From Amblyornis subalaris (lineage: Eukaryota; Chordata; Aves; Passeriformes; Ptilonorhynchidae): 64,000 bases of DNA. Each line of letters opens with the position of its first letter. The first letter of the stretch is position 1. Positions 12,671 through 25,766 of the stretch are shown here, in pieces. The stretch spans positions 7,056,087 through 7,120,086 of the forward strand of contig JACAXG010000012.1 in assembly GCA_018881555.1 (NCBI GenBank), written 5' to 3'. The notes beneath the pieces were generated by a model that worked only from the letters and a program-made list of their open reading frames with translations, was not told the DNA's origin and ran no database searches. The position numbers and the translations under genes are program-made.

Positions 12671-14039
12671 TGGTGAAGAAGTCTTGGGTGAAACAAACCC
12701 ACTATTTACTCTTTGCTTGTGCAGCCTAAGAAGTTACCTACGGGTGAATGAAACAGGATAATGGCCAGCAGGGTAAATTACGTAAATGGGTTTTCCCTGG
12801 ACACTCTAACTATGCTGAATGTCCTACCATTAGACAGCAAATTATCTGGGGCCGGAACAGAAGCTAACAAAGGAACTACTGGATAAAGGGAAATGGCTAA
12901 AGGAATATCAAGGAAGCTGAATTTTAAATGTAACTGGACCGTGCCAGAGTATATTAGAAACTCCCTGGCTTTGAGGATTATTTTTGTGTATTGAAATATT
13001 TGGCAAGGTGTCGATTTTCCATGTTTACTCAGGGGTTATTTCTCCAGTAGCAGTTCTCTCCCAAGCATTCACTATCAGTATGGATGCTCGTCCCAGTGGT
13101 TCTAATCCTTTTTCCTGCCACAATGACAGTCTGTGGCATAGCTGTTAGACTTCCTGAGGAAAGCCAACACTAATTCCAGGTTTGGAGACAATACTGTCCT
13201 TCCATGGACTGTAATATGAGGCTGCAAAGCAAACTTTGCTTTCAAACAGCCACAACAAAATAACAAATCCACCCCTTCATTTTCTACACTCTATTTTCCT
13301 AATTAGGTGGGTGGGGGAACAAATGTCCACATGCAGAAAGTAGGTGGGCATAGGCTGGATAAATCCCATGCTCCCAATTCTTGGCATGGAACAGCACAGC
13401 CATTATCCCTTCTAAATGTCAGGGAGCTAGCTCCAACTCTATGAGGTGCCAGACACCTGCTCCCACTACTCCCAGCTTTGCCTTCTGCTGTTGCATCTCT
13501 CACTCACAGGCCTTGGTGTAATTCCACTCTGCACAAATTGAGCCATAAGTGCCAGGAAAGTGGGATTCTGAAAGCATTTCATAGAAAGGCACAGACCAGG
13601 GCAGCAACAGACCCACAAGGAGGGACACAGCTGCCATTTCCATGAAGAGGAGCCGCTCAGCACTGAGACTGTACATTGATGAAAAGCCAGGAGAGGGTTA
13701 AAGCAAGATGCTTTCTTGCAGGCAGATGAAGTGAAATGGATTTTGGAATTTTTTCTCACAACAAAAAGAGGCAGAAGAGCCACAAAAGGCTATTGAAAGA
13801 AGGTAGTGAGCTCTCCTGTCTGACACATGTTGACAGAGAAGCAATGGCAACACAACAAGGCTGTCACATTGAAAATGCAGCTCTTCCAGCCACAGACTGG
13901 GCTGCAGGGCAAATCCTGTGCAGTGAAGTCCTTGGATAGAGGGGAATCTGTCTGACTTAGTATAAGGAGGCAGAAAGAGGGGCAGAGCTTGTCTCAGGAT
14001 GTCATCATTCCCTGCCTATGATCAGGGACATGCTTCAAT
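12671..14039. other. non-coding unique sequence, no gene seen
   Basis: Unique sequence. Short open frames at 13303-13503 and 13466-13783 (minus) and 13736-13939 (plus) overlap each other and carry no domain. No repeats named. Confidence 0.5.
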
Positions 14040-14952
14040 CTAGCAGTTTAATCTGGGCGGAGCCAGTGGATCCATGAGCAACCATGATGCATAGTAGAAG
14101 AAAGAATTGCGAAGAGGTGGGTAGAGGATAAAGAAGAAGAGGTGAGAGGGTTTCTCAGTTTCTTTCTCTGGCTTTGCCCAGCGGCTCACACTGCTGATCT
14201 TGGGCAAGTGACGCCTAATGGACCATTCAGCAGCAACCCTAACACCCTTCTCATCCTCACTGTATAGCAAAGCAGCCCAATGGCCAAAACATGAGCCTGC
14301 TGCACGTCGTTGTAGCATTCCAACGTGGTCCACCAGACTTATCACCATTCCTTGCAGGCTGGAAGCGTTTAATGCCCCAGATGGCTGTCGGTCCACAGCC
14401 TTTTTGGAGAGGCACTGACAACTCTGCCACAGGGACAATGTGGTTCCCCACTCCCTGATCTGCATGGAATGTGCCATGGTGCTCACACCACTCTTGTCAG
14501 CTGAGCTGAGCAAAACCAGCCGGTTTAGTCTGCAACCAGTTGGAGAGCATTCATGCAAGTGTGGTGCTCTTCCAGCACATTTGGGGGAAGGCAATGCCAA
14601 CAGGCAAAGGTAGTAGCTTTTCCACTGGAGGCTTGGAAGCAGAAAGAGACATACCTTGCCACACTGGAGGCACAGCAAACATGGGTGGGAAGAAAAAGGA
14701 ATGTGTGCCAGAGCCCAAGATGATCGTTCCTGTAGAGAATTGCCAACATCCCCAGCTGGCTTCAAGCACTGTTCACAATATAAAAATGTATATTTCTTCG
14801 GCGGCTGAAGGTGTATATCCAGATTCCTTGGCAAATAAGAACATGTGCCATTCCTGATGTACTCCTGCTTGTTACACAAATTTATTGGTATGTGCAGAGT
14901 TATTTCTCTTCTGACTGCTCTGCAGCACATCACAACCCTTGCAGTAGAACAA
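14040..14952 (-). CDS. unusually long open frame, unknown, possibly not a gene
   Basis: The minus-strand frame is open from just after a TGA near 14953 to a stop at 14040, about 300 codons. The first ATG is at 14930, giving 296 residues. It is the longest open frame in the window. The translation has several Cys pairs early on (for example YCEQC and CLLCLQCGKVC), a basic stretch in the last third and an aromatic-rich C-terminus (HLFFFILYPP), but no domain I recognise. Other frames on both strands are also open for 60-105 codons, so low stop density explains part of it. The patch has about thirteen CpGs in 900 bases, more than its surroundings. It could be an untranslated exon of a long RNA, a degraded retrocopy or chance. 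No start context, poly-A tail or splice signal settles this. Confidence 0.15.
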
Positions 14953-17604
14953 GTTCACCACTCTGATTAGCTTGCACCTCTTTGGGCAAACCTGCTGGCT
15001 GCTGGCCATAGCACTGTAAACCACACAAGCCATTTAGCATCAAACTACAGAGATAGGCAAGAAAATGAGCCAGTACCTTGCTTTCTCCTTGCTTTCTAGT
15101 TCATTGCTGGCTTCACCATTTTCAAGGAAATAGCAAAGCTGTTCAATTTTCCTGACAGTACTGTCACCATGACTTTCAGGTACTTCACATTACCTGTTTT
15201 GTGAAAGCCTTATGTGATACTGACACATCTTTAATGCATAGCCCCAGGAAAAGTGGCACCACCTGAAGATAAGACATGTCTTACACTTGATGAATCGTGT
15301 ATCACTCAAGAAAAATGGGACACTTTTGGATGACATGACCCTTTCTGCCACATCATGCTGCTCTGGAGGCTGTCCACTAAAGACACCAAACAACACGCCA
15401 AGCAAAGTACAAGTCTTCTTGTGCCTACTGAGTGGTTTCTCTGGCAAAGATAAGCACTGCTTTCCCAATACAGACCATTTGTCAGCTTAATGCCTCCATG
15501 AATGTCACACCAGTTCTGCCCATGAGTGGACCTCAGAAAAGGTACCAGTTACACTGTGCTAATGCAGAGGAGGAGTGTATTGATTGACATAAAATAATAT
15601 TCTCAGACTGCTTTCCACCTCATTTCCAAACTCACAAGTCCCCCATATACCAGCTTGAGTTGCAATGTTTCACCTATTGAATTTTCTATGGAATTGGTGA
15701 GAATCAATTTGAAAGCTCTTATGTAGGAATTTAGTCTTTCTCTCTCGGAATCATAAACATCAATCAAACCATACACTGCACAATAATAATTTTAATTGAT
15801 ATTGCATAGCACCTAGCAACTCCCAACTAAGTTACAGAAGTTTGAACAATATTCATATAAGGCAATGATATTGTCCTTCAGGAGACAAGGGGCAAACAGA
15901 TGGAGAGAGAGCATGAGAAACTGAGAAATTATGTAGATTTCAGTCACATTCTGAGTCTTCTTAAAGAACAAGTCACTTTTTAGTGGAGGGTTTCTGTTAC
16001 TGTAGTGTTGTGGGTTTTCTAAGGAAAATGATTATTGGGAACTGCAAGATGTGTGCCAAGAACATATTTTTCTTACTGAATTTCTTACTTTCTAAGCTCA
16101 CATAGTACTTCAAAATCTATAGCTAAGGGAAAGTATCCTTCTGAAGGAAAACCTCTGAAAATCACTATTGAGAAGATTAACATTTAGCATATGAAATAAC
16201 ATAAGACAACAAGTAGGTGTATATGGAAAGGAGGAGAAATACTTGCCTAATCAGATGTCAGTCAGATTTTGATCCCAGATAACCAGTCTGAAATACATCC
16301 ATTTACATGCACACTAACTTGGTGTCAGTGGGTTAAATGACCTCAGAATCTGCCAGCCAAACACACAGTACACTGAAAATCTTTTTACTTTGCTGATATG
16401 AATCTCATTGTTGGGAGCTATGTGGATTTCCACTTCTGGAGTATTAACTTCTTTTCACCCAGCAAAATCCACAGGATCTGTTTGTCTTGGAATCAGAAAG
16501 TGCCAGCTGTCTAATTCACCCAGTATGAATAAATGTAGATTTACTGTTTCAAAAAGACTTAGAAAAAATCATGGTTTTCTGAAGCCAGGAACAACCTTTT
16601 TAATCTCCACAGGCAATCTTCAGACCTATTTTACTTTTACACTACCTGTAGACTAAAACCTGAAGACTGTGTATGAAGATCATTCTCCAGAGAAAGAGAA
16701 AGTCAGATTCTAGTCGGAGCTATTGAAAAAGTCTCCAGGTTATGTTTGCATTATGTGCTGTTTGGAGAAGTGCCCGGTTTCAGCTTATATAGGAAGTATT
16801 AGCATGGTCAGTTGTGCTATAAACATCAGAAATAACACATGGTCCTTCTTGGTGTGTTGCACAACATCTAGCTTGAGTAAGGAAAGGAAGGAAGTGATAG
16901 TATGGAGAAAGAAGAGAAACAGTCAATGAATACTAAGGGAAGGAAAGGGCATGACTACCTTCAATTTCAGGACAGAAGTAAGATGGAGATGAGAACATCT
17001 AAGTTCCATTAATGTTGTCTATTTCTCTTCTCACCTGCACAAACCAGTACATGAAATTCAGCAGGCTGGTAGGTCTGTCTCTTTCTTACTCCCAGTGCAA
17101 GCACAAAAGCACCTGCTATTGCTATTGCAAGAGAAAAATAAATATCTTACAGGAGCGAGGGGCAAAAGAAGCATAATCTAGATGGCTTTTTCCTCACTTA
17201 AATGCAACCCAGTGCTAAAAAATCTCAGCTTGCGCTTATTGTCCCTGACACAGAGGGCCAACAAAGCAACCACAAACCCTGCCCCTATTCATCATGCCAG
17301 GTTAAGAACAAAAGGACATTTTGACTTAATTACCCTTCCTTGAAAGCAACCTTAAATTTGAATACAAAGCCAGAATAGAAAAAACAAACTGGTTTTTCCC
17401 CAAATTAATTTAAAAGTTTCCCATGCAAGATTTCAGCTCAAAAGACCCACCCACTAGAGGTGGCACACATATCACAAAATACTGTGACTGGGATGGAAGT
17501 CTCAAGCATATCTCAGACCACAGCAGAACTTAACAACAGATCCATCAGGTTCCACACATGAAATACAGGGTCTACTTCTAGATCCTAATCAGCACTCCTC
17601 TCAC
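14953..17604. other. non-coding unique sequence, no gene seen
   Basis: Unique, mostly AT-rich sequence. Open frames of 60-92 codons (for example 15190-15468 minus and 16408-16656 plus) overlap each other and show no domain. No repeat recognised. Confidence 0.5.
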
Positions 17605-17857
17605 CTGTCTTTGGTGGCTGACTAAGCAGTACTGTGGCTTCTTTCGCCACTCTGAGACCCTTCAGGTCTCTTTGTTCTCCTGGCTGCTGTATCCATCTGG
17701 TACGGTTGCAATGGGGAAAAGGCAGTAGATATCCTGCATGCAAGTACATGCCCCGCCAGCTCCCTAGCACGACAGATGATGACAATGTCACCTGGGGTTA
17801 TGCACCAGCGTGTCAGATGCTCTACATCACAACAGTCCCAAAAATGTTGTCTCACAC
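17605..17857 (-). other. exon-like segment, minus strand
   Basis: Read on the minus strand, an acceptor (tagged acttctttcag) ends at 17858 and a near-consensus donor (AAGACAG then GTGAGAGG) has its GT at 17603-17604, enclosing 253 bases. One frame is open from 17855 to a stop at 17622, 77 codons that include a run reading ITPGDIVIICRARELAGHV. A second frame is open across the donor. Neither frame is open across both splice sites, so a non-coding exon is as likely as a coding one. No family recognised. Confidence 0.15.
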
Positions 17858-20800
17858 TGAAAGAAGTCTGAAAACTTACACTGGGCTGGCCTGAACCTCA
17901 AGAGTAGCTGAAAACACAGGTTCACATTGAAACCAGCCCAAATACCTTGATGTAACTATAAAGGTGCACCACCCACATATCATTGTAGGAACAGTATTTT
18001 GAAGGACTCAAACTAACCTTATTACTTCACAAATCTCTCCTCTAAACCTTAGAAACACTCTGTCAGTGTTTAGAAATATTATTTTTTCACCTGTTGACTT
18101 GAAACTAATTTCACTGTTGCAAAAGCATTGTCTCTCTTCATTAGTAGTGTTTTCATAGAAATAGCTTTGCTCTATCGTATGTATTTTAATAATTTACTCA
18201 ACCGGCATGTACTCATCATTTCCCTTTCAACTAGCAGTGCAACCATGCAAGTGCAATTCAGTGGATGAAGCAGCTATGAAAAATTGTTTAACTGTGACCT
18301 TAAGCAGCCTAGTTATGGCAGAAATCCTTTCCCATTAATCAGTTACACTTTGTAGTATTGACTTTGTACTTTTTATGGAGCCTTTCATTGCAGAAAAGAT
18401 GGTGGATAGCTTAAGAATGTAGAAATTACATTCCGATTTCAGAACACCAAAAAAATAAATAGGATGAGAATATATTTTCATAATATTCTTATGCAGCTTC
18501 CACATGCTGCAACATGTACTTTTGGAAATGTGGTGTGGCATTTGCCTGTGTTATTTGAGAAAGTGTGTAATCACCCAGTTGTTAGGCTTATCATACAAGA
18601 AGTTGCCAGCAAATAACTGTTATCTCTCAACTATGAGATTCCTGTCCCTGGCTGACATTGCTGATTAAAGAGTTCCTGTGGTGAGCGAGTGTGGAAAGGC
18701 AACCATTTTAGTTGGCAGTGTATTATTCCCCATTCATATTACTTTCAAGAAAGGAGGGTGTTTACACAAAGGACAAACAGCATCATTGCTGGAAAGGCAG
18801 AAGGAACCAGGAGTCTTTAGGAAAACGTGTTACAATTCGGCACCAGTGCAAGATTGTTGATGAGATGCTATGCTGAGGCTGGCGGGCAGCATTTAGTTTG
18901 ATAGGAAAGATATTCTTACTTATGCAGCTGCCTTCCAGAAGCTGTAGAAATCATTCTGATTAGAAAACGGCAGTTCCAGAAGCTCTTCTGTCCTGAATAA
19001 TGTTTCACTTGTGAATCCTGGCAATTCCTGAAAGTACTGGTCAGAGGGATGCGTACAGCAGAGCATGTCTCTTACCTACTCAGCAGCACTCTGAGGGGAG
19101 CCAAGATGTGCAGGAACACAGGACACCTGAATTTCTGCAAGAAAACACTGAACAGTTAGATGATGATCTCACTGGGGGCAAAAACTGTCTTTGGAACTAG
19201 TGTCTGTGCAGCACCCAGTGCTGTTTTCTTAACAGTAAATGGTTTAACAGAAAGAGACAACTCCAAAGTCAACAACAAACACAGCTGGGGCTCATAATCT
19301 GAGCAGCAAGATCTGACCTTTTCCTTAGCTGCCAGGGAAGAATATATTATTTTTGTACAGGCAAATCCCAGAAATCATTTCTAGAAATTGAACAGGGGAG
19401 GCAGAGCACACAGAGTGAAAGGATTAGTAGGTTCTTTTCCGAAAAAGGGTGTTACTCCCTCCATAACTGATACTAAAGCAGCTTTGGGCACAGTGCATCC
19501 CAATGAGAGAGCATGTGGCCGAATTTGGCACTTCTTCCACCAGCAGGAGCCTCTTCTGCAGGCTATTCACAATCCAACTGAGGCTGGCATCCTTGCCTGG
19601 TTGAAGCTGACATGCTGTGCCACATTATGAGTGGGAACAGGACCATCCTAGCAGATTAGCATGAAAGCAGGCTTGCCAGAATACCAGTATGTGGATAATA
19701 CTTAAGTGTTAAAGGGGGGATCTCTGTCCAAAAATGATGATATGACAGTCTGTCTTCAGCTTGCCCAGTTACAGTTAGGAAGTCTGTCACAGGGGATCAC
19801 AGCTGAGCTTGGCACACCCCAAAGCCATTTCTGCAGACCATGTCAAAGAAGAAACTCTGTTTCAGGAATCAGGTTCTCTAGAGGACATGAGAGATCCCCA
19901 GAAAAAAACTGTGAGAACCTCAGTAGACTGGTTGTTTTTCTTGCTGGAGTGCCTGATTTGGCAGGGAAGCAAAATTATTAATTTCTTCTTCTGTTTTTTC
20001 AGGGTAGTTTGTGTACCTGTGTGCTTCATGGTAAATTGTGTAGTGAGAAACAAAGGTTAGGGTCAGACTATGATGAAGTCTATGCGGATACAAGAAGCCT
20101 CTCCCCACTTCTTCACTGCCTTGGAGATGAAAGCAGTTCTCTGTATTGGGCCTGAGTCCATTAGCTCCCGTTTGCTCCTTGGAGAAGAACTCTGGCCAAG
20201 TTAGCTGGTATGCTGGCTGTGTCTCAGCAAGCAATTCAGACTGGCTGTCTTCAAAGCTTGCAGAATATGAACAGAATTTTTGCAAGATATTTGTTGCACA
20301 TAACCAGGAGCTATGGTGTATAAGGCAAGGAAGAGTCATCCTTGCAGGATTAGCACAGCTCACTTGGCTTCTTGCTTTACCTTTCAAAATCAGGGGTTTT
20401 CCCATCTGTGGTTGGAAGAGTGACCTACCATTTAGGCTGGACAGGTGATTTACACAAAAAGTATACTTCAGCACCCTTCACAAGCTATTAATGTCACATC
20501 TGAATACTCTTTTCAGAAGGTTTTTGTAATAAAGGAGGGAAAAGACAACTATATTTGCACAAAGCATGGCTAAAGTGTTTGACATTTTCAAAGGTGTGGG
20601 CTGAAATAAAAATATTTTTCATCCCAGATAAGATCTCAAGGAAATAATTACTGGGCCTCAGAGAAGATGTAAATCGAAACTGCCAAAACTGCGTCAGTAG
20701 ATTTCATTACAGTTTACTTATTTAAGCTGAGAAAGAAAACAAGCAGAGTTCTGGGCAAGTTTGTACTCCTGCATCTCCTTTTAGATCTGTCTGTTTACAT

Positions 20801-23150
20801 TTGACAGTGCTTTAGGAGTAACACAAAGGTGACAAGTTGCTGAATTCTAAATGTCTTTCCGTAGCTGGAACATTGCTTTCCTGTGCCTCTTGATGAGTCA
20901 CATTGCTTATTTGTCACATATGTTGTTCACACCAGGAAATGTATTCAATGAAGAAATTAATCCAGGCAGCTGGCCGTGGACAGATGAATGAAAGTGACCA
21001 AAAGCAGGTTGGAGCAGAAAGCGAGGAAGGGAGAAAGAATTGTTTTATCTGTGCAGTCTCCAAGTCCTTGTAATATCAAACACAAAGGCTTTAGAGAGCG
21101 AAAACAGCACTTAATGCAGAAACCATTCTCCTCCTGCTGCTGAGCAGGAACCCGGGTTGTTGGGACTGTGCTCCTTTCTTGATTTTAGACCTCTCTCAAA
21201 TGTGCTTTCGCCCTTGACCCAGGGGCAGAGGAGGAGCAGCAGCTACCATTTGGGTAGGCTGCTTAACAGAGATGTGAAGAGCCTATGGATCTTTCATCAG
21301 GAGCCACTGGGAACACATTTTGGAAGGAACAAGAAAACTGAATGCCAGCACTATGCTGAGCTCTTGTTCTCTGGAGTCCAAACTTCAGCCAGGCTGTGCA
21401 ATCAGAGGATTTGGAATTGAAACAAGGATAAACACTAATACAAAATATGGTTTCTACCATATCACCTCATTTCACCATTGTCTCCACAGGACATGTGGAC
21501 ACCAGGCAGGCCATTGCCAGGTTCATTATCCCAACATGACGTGCTTTCATCAGCATTTTTTGAAGGGAGAAGTAGTATTCTGCTATGATAGTCAAAACTT
21601 AGCCCTGGTTATCTCAAACAGTATACTCAAACTCCTCATGCTTCATAGTTAAGACACAAGGCTATTGCCATTGTAATGGATTAGCACTGTGGCAGCTTCT
21701 TCCATTCCAGGTTATTTTTAGTGATTGCCCCAGCCACTGAGATCCAGGTCCTGGCTATGGTTTCAGAAACTTAAGCAGCACAAGACAGTGTAAACTGGCC
21801 CCGTACACAAGTAATCTAATCAAGAATCAGTTGACTTACTAGGCAACCAAAAAAGTAAAGAAATCCTGATCTTTGTTCCAGTACCTAAATGACTGTGAAC
21901 TCAGATGGAATTTGAAGTGATCAAACTCATTGAAGCGTTACTCAAAATTTCTACTCTTTGACAGGAAACAAGTAACGTGGGCACTATTCTATCAAAGAAA
22001 GGCTTCAAGAGCTCTGGATACTTTCTCTTGAAATAGATGTGTTCATGCAAGGTCTTTAGCATGACTCCCACTGCCCACTGCCTGGCCAGGTGTTAATTTC
22101 TTCCATGAGATGGCTTCAGGCCACTCATTGCACTGTGATCTCCTGTATTCTGATCTATTCCTAATTTGTAACTCAGAGATGGAGGCCTTTCCCACACCAA
22201 AGCATCAGGAAGGTCTTGAGCACTATTTCAGTTCTGTTACCTGCTTTCAGGCATGGCTGAGTGGCTGACTGCCCTGGGAATAGGTTCTGTGCCTTTTGCT
22301 ANAAGGGAGTGATGTTTCCTCCCTAAGCAGGCAACTTCTGGCTGTGCAGGCTTGTTGAGCTCCAGCAACTACAGCTGTTATGCACAGTGTAAAGAGGTGC
22401 ATCTTGTGGTAGCCATGTGAGTGAATGAGGTTTTGGTTCTGTTTGGGTTTTTTCTTTAAATAAGGGGAATTTAATATTTCATTATTTGCTTTCAAATCTG
22501 TCCTCTGAGAAACTGAGATCACTGCAGCCTGGAGACAAGGGAGTTACAATTCTAGACTAATAAATTTTGGTCTGACCTAGAGCAGTCATGAATAATAAAT
22601 AATCCCTCTTACTTCACTCATGTGAAGCTAACCACTATGGTGTTTCAGACACTGAACGTTGTCCATGACCTCTTTTCCTGGAAGGACAGTTTGATAGAAA
22701 ATTTGTGTCTAGTGAAGCATTCCTGCTAACCCAAATCCTTCCTATTAATTCAAAAACATAGGCTCTCGTACTCTGAAAAAGATGACCAGTCTTAATACAT
22801 TCTGTTTTCTCCCCAAAACTTTCAACTTGAAAGCAGAATTCCTACTCATCTTTCCTTTNCTGGTCTAATCTCAGCAGCTGTCTTGGAGAACTAATGAAAC
22901 AAGTGTAACCTGGGATCTCCAGCAGAACCTGAGCATGTTCATTTAAAGGTATCCTATTTCCCAATAAAACAATGACTCAGTGTCACACAAAAGAATTCTC
23001 TTGTCCCTCAACTCTCACCAAGCATGTTAGAAACTGCTGCTACCCAGCAAGGATTAACTGATTTAGAGCATTAACCAGTTAACCCTGACAGCACTCCACT
23101 GAACTCAGGAGGATGAGCCAGGTAGTAGAAACTGGATGGACAGTTTGAAG
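17858..23150. other. non-coding unique sequence, no gene seen
   Basis: 18050-18350 is AT-rich, low in CpG and looks like possible conserved regulatory DNA. A strong polypyrimidine tract and acceptor end at 20002 with no matching donor noticed. The minus-strand open frame at 19920-20474 (184 codons) has no domain and is overlapped by plus-strand frames. Isolated N bases lie at 22302 and 22859. Confidence 0.5.
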
Positions 23151-23153
23151 TAG

Positions 23154-23200
23154 TTTACTTCGAATTTAAAATTTACTTCCAATTTACAATTTACTTACTT
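23154..23200 (+). repeat. short AT-rich imperfect tandem repeat
   Basis: About two and a half copies of an AATTTA-CTTC(C/G)-type unit of roughly 18 bases, with variants tttacttcgaattt, atttacttccaattt and atttacttactt. Low-complexity sequence with no further role visible. Confidence 0.5.
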
Positions 23201-25485
23201 AATGAAGGCTGGATTTGTGCAGCCTTGGCACATAGCACACAATAATCTTCAATAGATTCTGAGAATCTGGTCCTAAAAGTTAAAATCAAGTTTGAACCAC
23301 AGGTAAAACTCATATTTGGCATGTTTTGTCCCCAGTCTTGCAGGAGAGACAAAACTAGCATTCAGTTCCTAAGGCTTCCAAAAGCAATTCTCCTCTCTAA
23401 ACTCACTGACCTCCTACATTCACACAAGGAGCTCAGACTGTTCCTCGTTGCTCACATGCACTCGTTTGTAAACCACACAAACCACTCCACTGTTTGTATT
23501 GTCATTAGAGCAAACTTCAGATTCCAAATCAAAACTTTGTCTCCAGCATTCTCACATGTGCCATGATTGCTTGCTCACCAGCGGACTCCTGATATTCTCA
23601 TCTACCTTCATGAAGGATTATTTGTCACTTCAAGCCCTCTAGCCACCTGGAACATGGAAATTCCATTTACATAAATTCAGGGCTCAGGTTGTTTCTCTTC
23701 TCTCTGGCTGTCATAGCAGCCTAATTCATGGGTGGTCACGTCAGCCCTTCACCCTCACATGGTGCCTTTGAGTTATAAGCAGCAAACACAAAGCTGAAGA
23801 AGAGGAAACACATTCTTCAGGCTGGCACTGAATGATAGGCATTTGAAACCTAAGGAATTTTATATGATCGGAGGGGTTTTAAAGAGAGGAAGCTACACTT
23901 AAAATAACTTACACACAAATTAATACTTAGTTCTTTCTTTCTTTAATACAGACTTTCACAGAAGTCACCTTTACCCAGAAGTCAAGCTCTGGAAAACCAT
24001 TGGTACCTTAGGGAGCTTCCTAGCTATCTTCTACTACAGAATGGATTATTTAAATATTTCAGCTTTGGATTAAACTCCTTGGGAAGCTTCAAATGTTGCC
24101 TTTCCACACCAAACAGTATCCAAATCAATTGTTGGCATAAACAACAGTCAAGCTGCCTTCTCTTCTTGCCAGAAGAATTAGGTCCAATGGGACTTAGCGA
24201 TCATAATTTTTTGCACCATAGCTTCCATCCAAGACTTCCCATCAACCAGTCACCCATTTTTTGTGGGTTCCAGCCATGGAATGATTTCCAGGAGACTCAA
24301 TCTCAAGCCTAGGAAGGCAAGGGCATGGGTCCAGCTCTGCTCTGGGACATGGCAGATGATTCTCAGAAATCTGCAGGAATTCTTTTTGTGCAAACCTGAG
24401 ATGAATTTGATCCTTACTGAATTCCAGTGCAACTGGTAGAACTCTTACATTACAGCTGCCTTCTCCTCATTTAGTGCATAGCTCAAAAACCAATATTAAC
24501 CATCCATTAGCATTTCACAATGAGTTACTTGTTTAGTAGCAAAGAAAAGTGATTAAAATATACAAATGGTGAAAATCACCTTCTCATCCTCTGCACTGCT
24601 GTATAATTCATGCTGAAGAACAAATGAGATTACAGCTCAGGGACTGTCTCCAGGATGAGTTACGTTTGTCCCATTTCCCATTGCTGTTATAATCTTTGTC
24701 AAGACAGTAGAATGATATGTCCCATTTGCTGCCCCTTCACAATATTTGTCAGACTACTGCAATAATATAGTTGCTAGATACCCATATACACATCATGAAT
24801 TATTTGTTGATGTGAGGAAAGTGTTCTTGCATTCTCTTTGAGTAATCTGTCCTTCCCTTTAAATCCAGAAGCAGATACTGATCAACATTATTCCTTTTTA
24901 CTGCTTTTAGGATGAGATTTGCTATGCTCATGCTTTTGTTTGGAAGTGGTAAAAGAAGAGGGGGTGAGCAGGAGAATGGCAGACACAGTGCTATCACTTT
25001 GCTAATTGCAAGGAGGGATCCAGGTGCTGGCAGAGATCAAACCTACTAATATAGTATGACCAGCCCTAAAGGGCAAATAGTTGCAACAGATAAATCACTG
25101 TTCAATAAACACACCATTAGAGCAGCCGTCTACCCCTGAGCAAACAGCTTTGAGAAAACTTATCTCCTTATGCAAGCATTTGTGCAGGATTAATAGTCAT
25201 CAACTAACAGCATTTTTTTAACTAACGTCAAAAATGGATATGCTCCATTTGATCTGATATGGTGCTGCTGAGTAAATGCAAATAGGAAAAGAAAATGAAA
25301 AAATGAATGCATGACAGGTGGACACAATGCTTCAAAATTAATGGGAAAAGGAGGGAACAAACATTTATGTTGTTTAGCTTGCACTACTAGGAATGCCTCA
25401 CATGGCAGGATACTTGAAAGGGGGGTCAAGTGATTACCCTAAACAAGCAATCTTGTTATTTTAGGGGTTCAGTTTAAAGACTTAC
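23201..25485. other. non-coding unique sequence, no gene seen
   Basis: Unique sequence without recognised repeats. Open frames up to 81 codons (23321-23566 plus, 25190-25429 minus) are not supported by any domain. Confidence 0.5.
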
Positions 25486-25766
25486 CTGCTGCCACTCCTG
25501 GTTGGAAACTGTGCAAGAACAGGCTCACTCCTGTAATCTTCAATGCGCCTGGAGTCTGACCAGACTGGAAATTTTGTGGTTTTGAGCACAGGGCCATGCC
25601 TGGAAAGTGCAGCTCCAGGCCAACTCCTGAAGGAACTGCTCCCCTCTGGGGTGGGTCTCACGGGAGCCAAGGCACCGTGCAGCTGGAGTTAGAGCTGCTC
25701 CGACCCTCTCCCGTCCCTGGAGCCCAGGATGACTAAATGCAAACTTTGAAAACAAGGGAGTGGAGG
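25486..25766 (-). other. exon-like segment, minus strand, locally GC-rich
   Basis: On the minus strand an acceptor (ccacttacccacag) ends at 25767, and a consensus donor (GGCAGCAG then GTAAGTC) has its GT at 25484-25485, enclosing 281 bases. The segment is clearly richer in G+C and CpG than its flanks. One frame is open from near the acceptor to a stop at 25540. Another is open from about 25690 through the donor and contains the run PVRPTPEGSSSFRSWPGAA. Since no frame runs the whole length, a 5' untranslated or long-RNA exon is the simplest reading. No protein family recognised. Confidence 0.25.

Noticed and set aside
19920..20474. 184-codon minus-strand open frame
   Set aside because: No domain, no splice context, and several opposing frames are open over the same bases.
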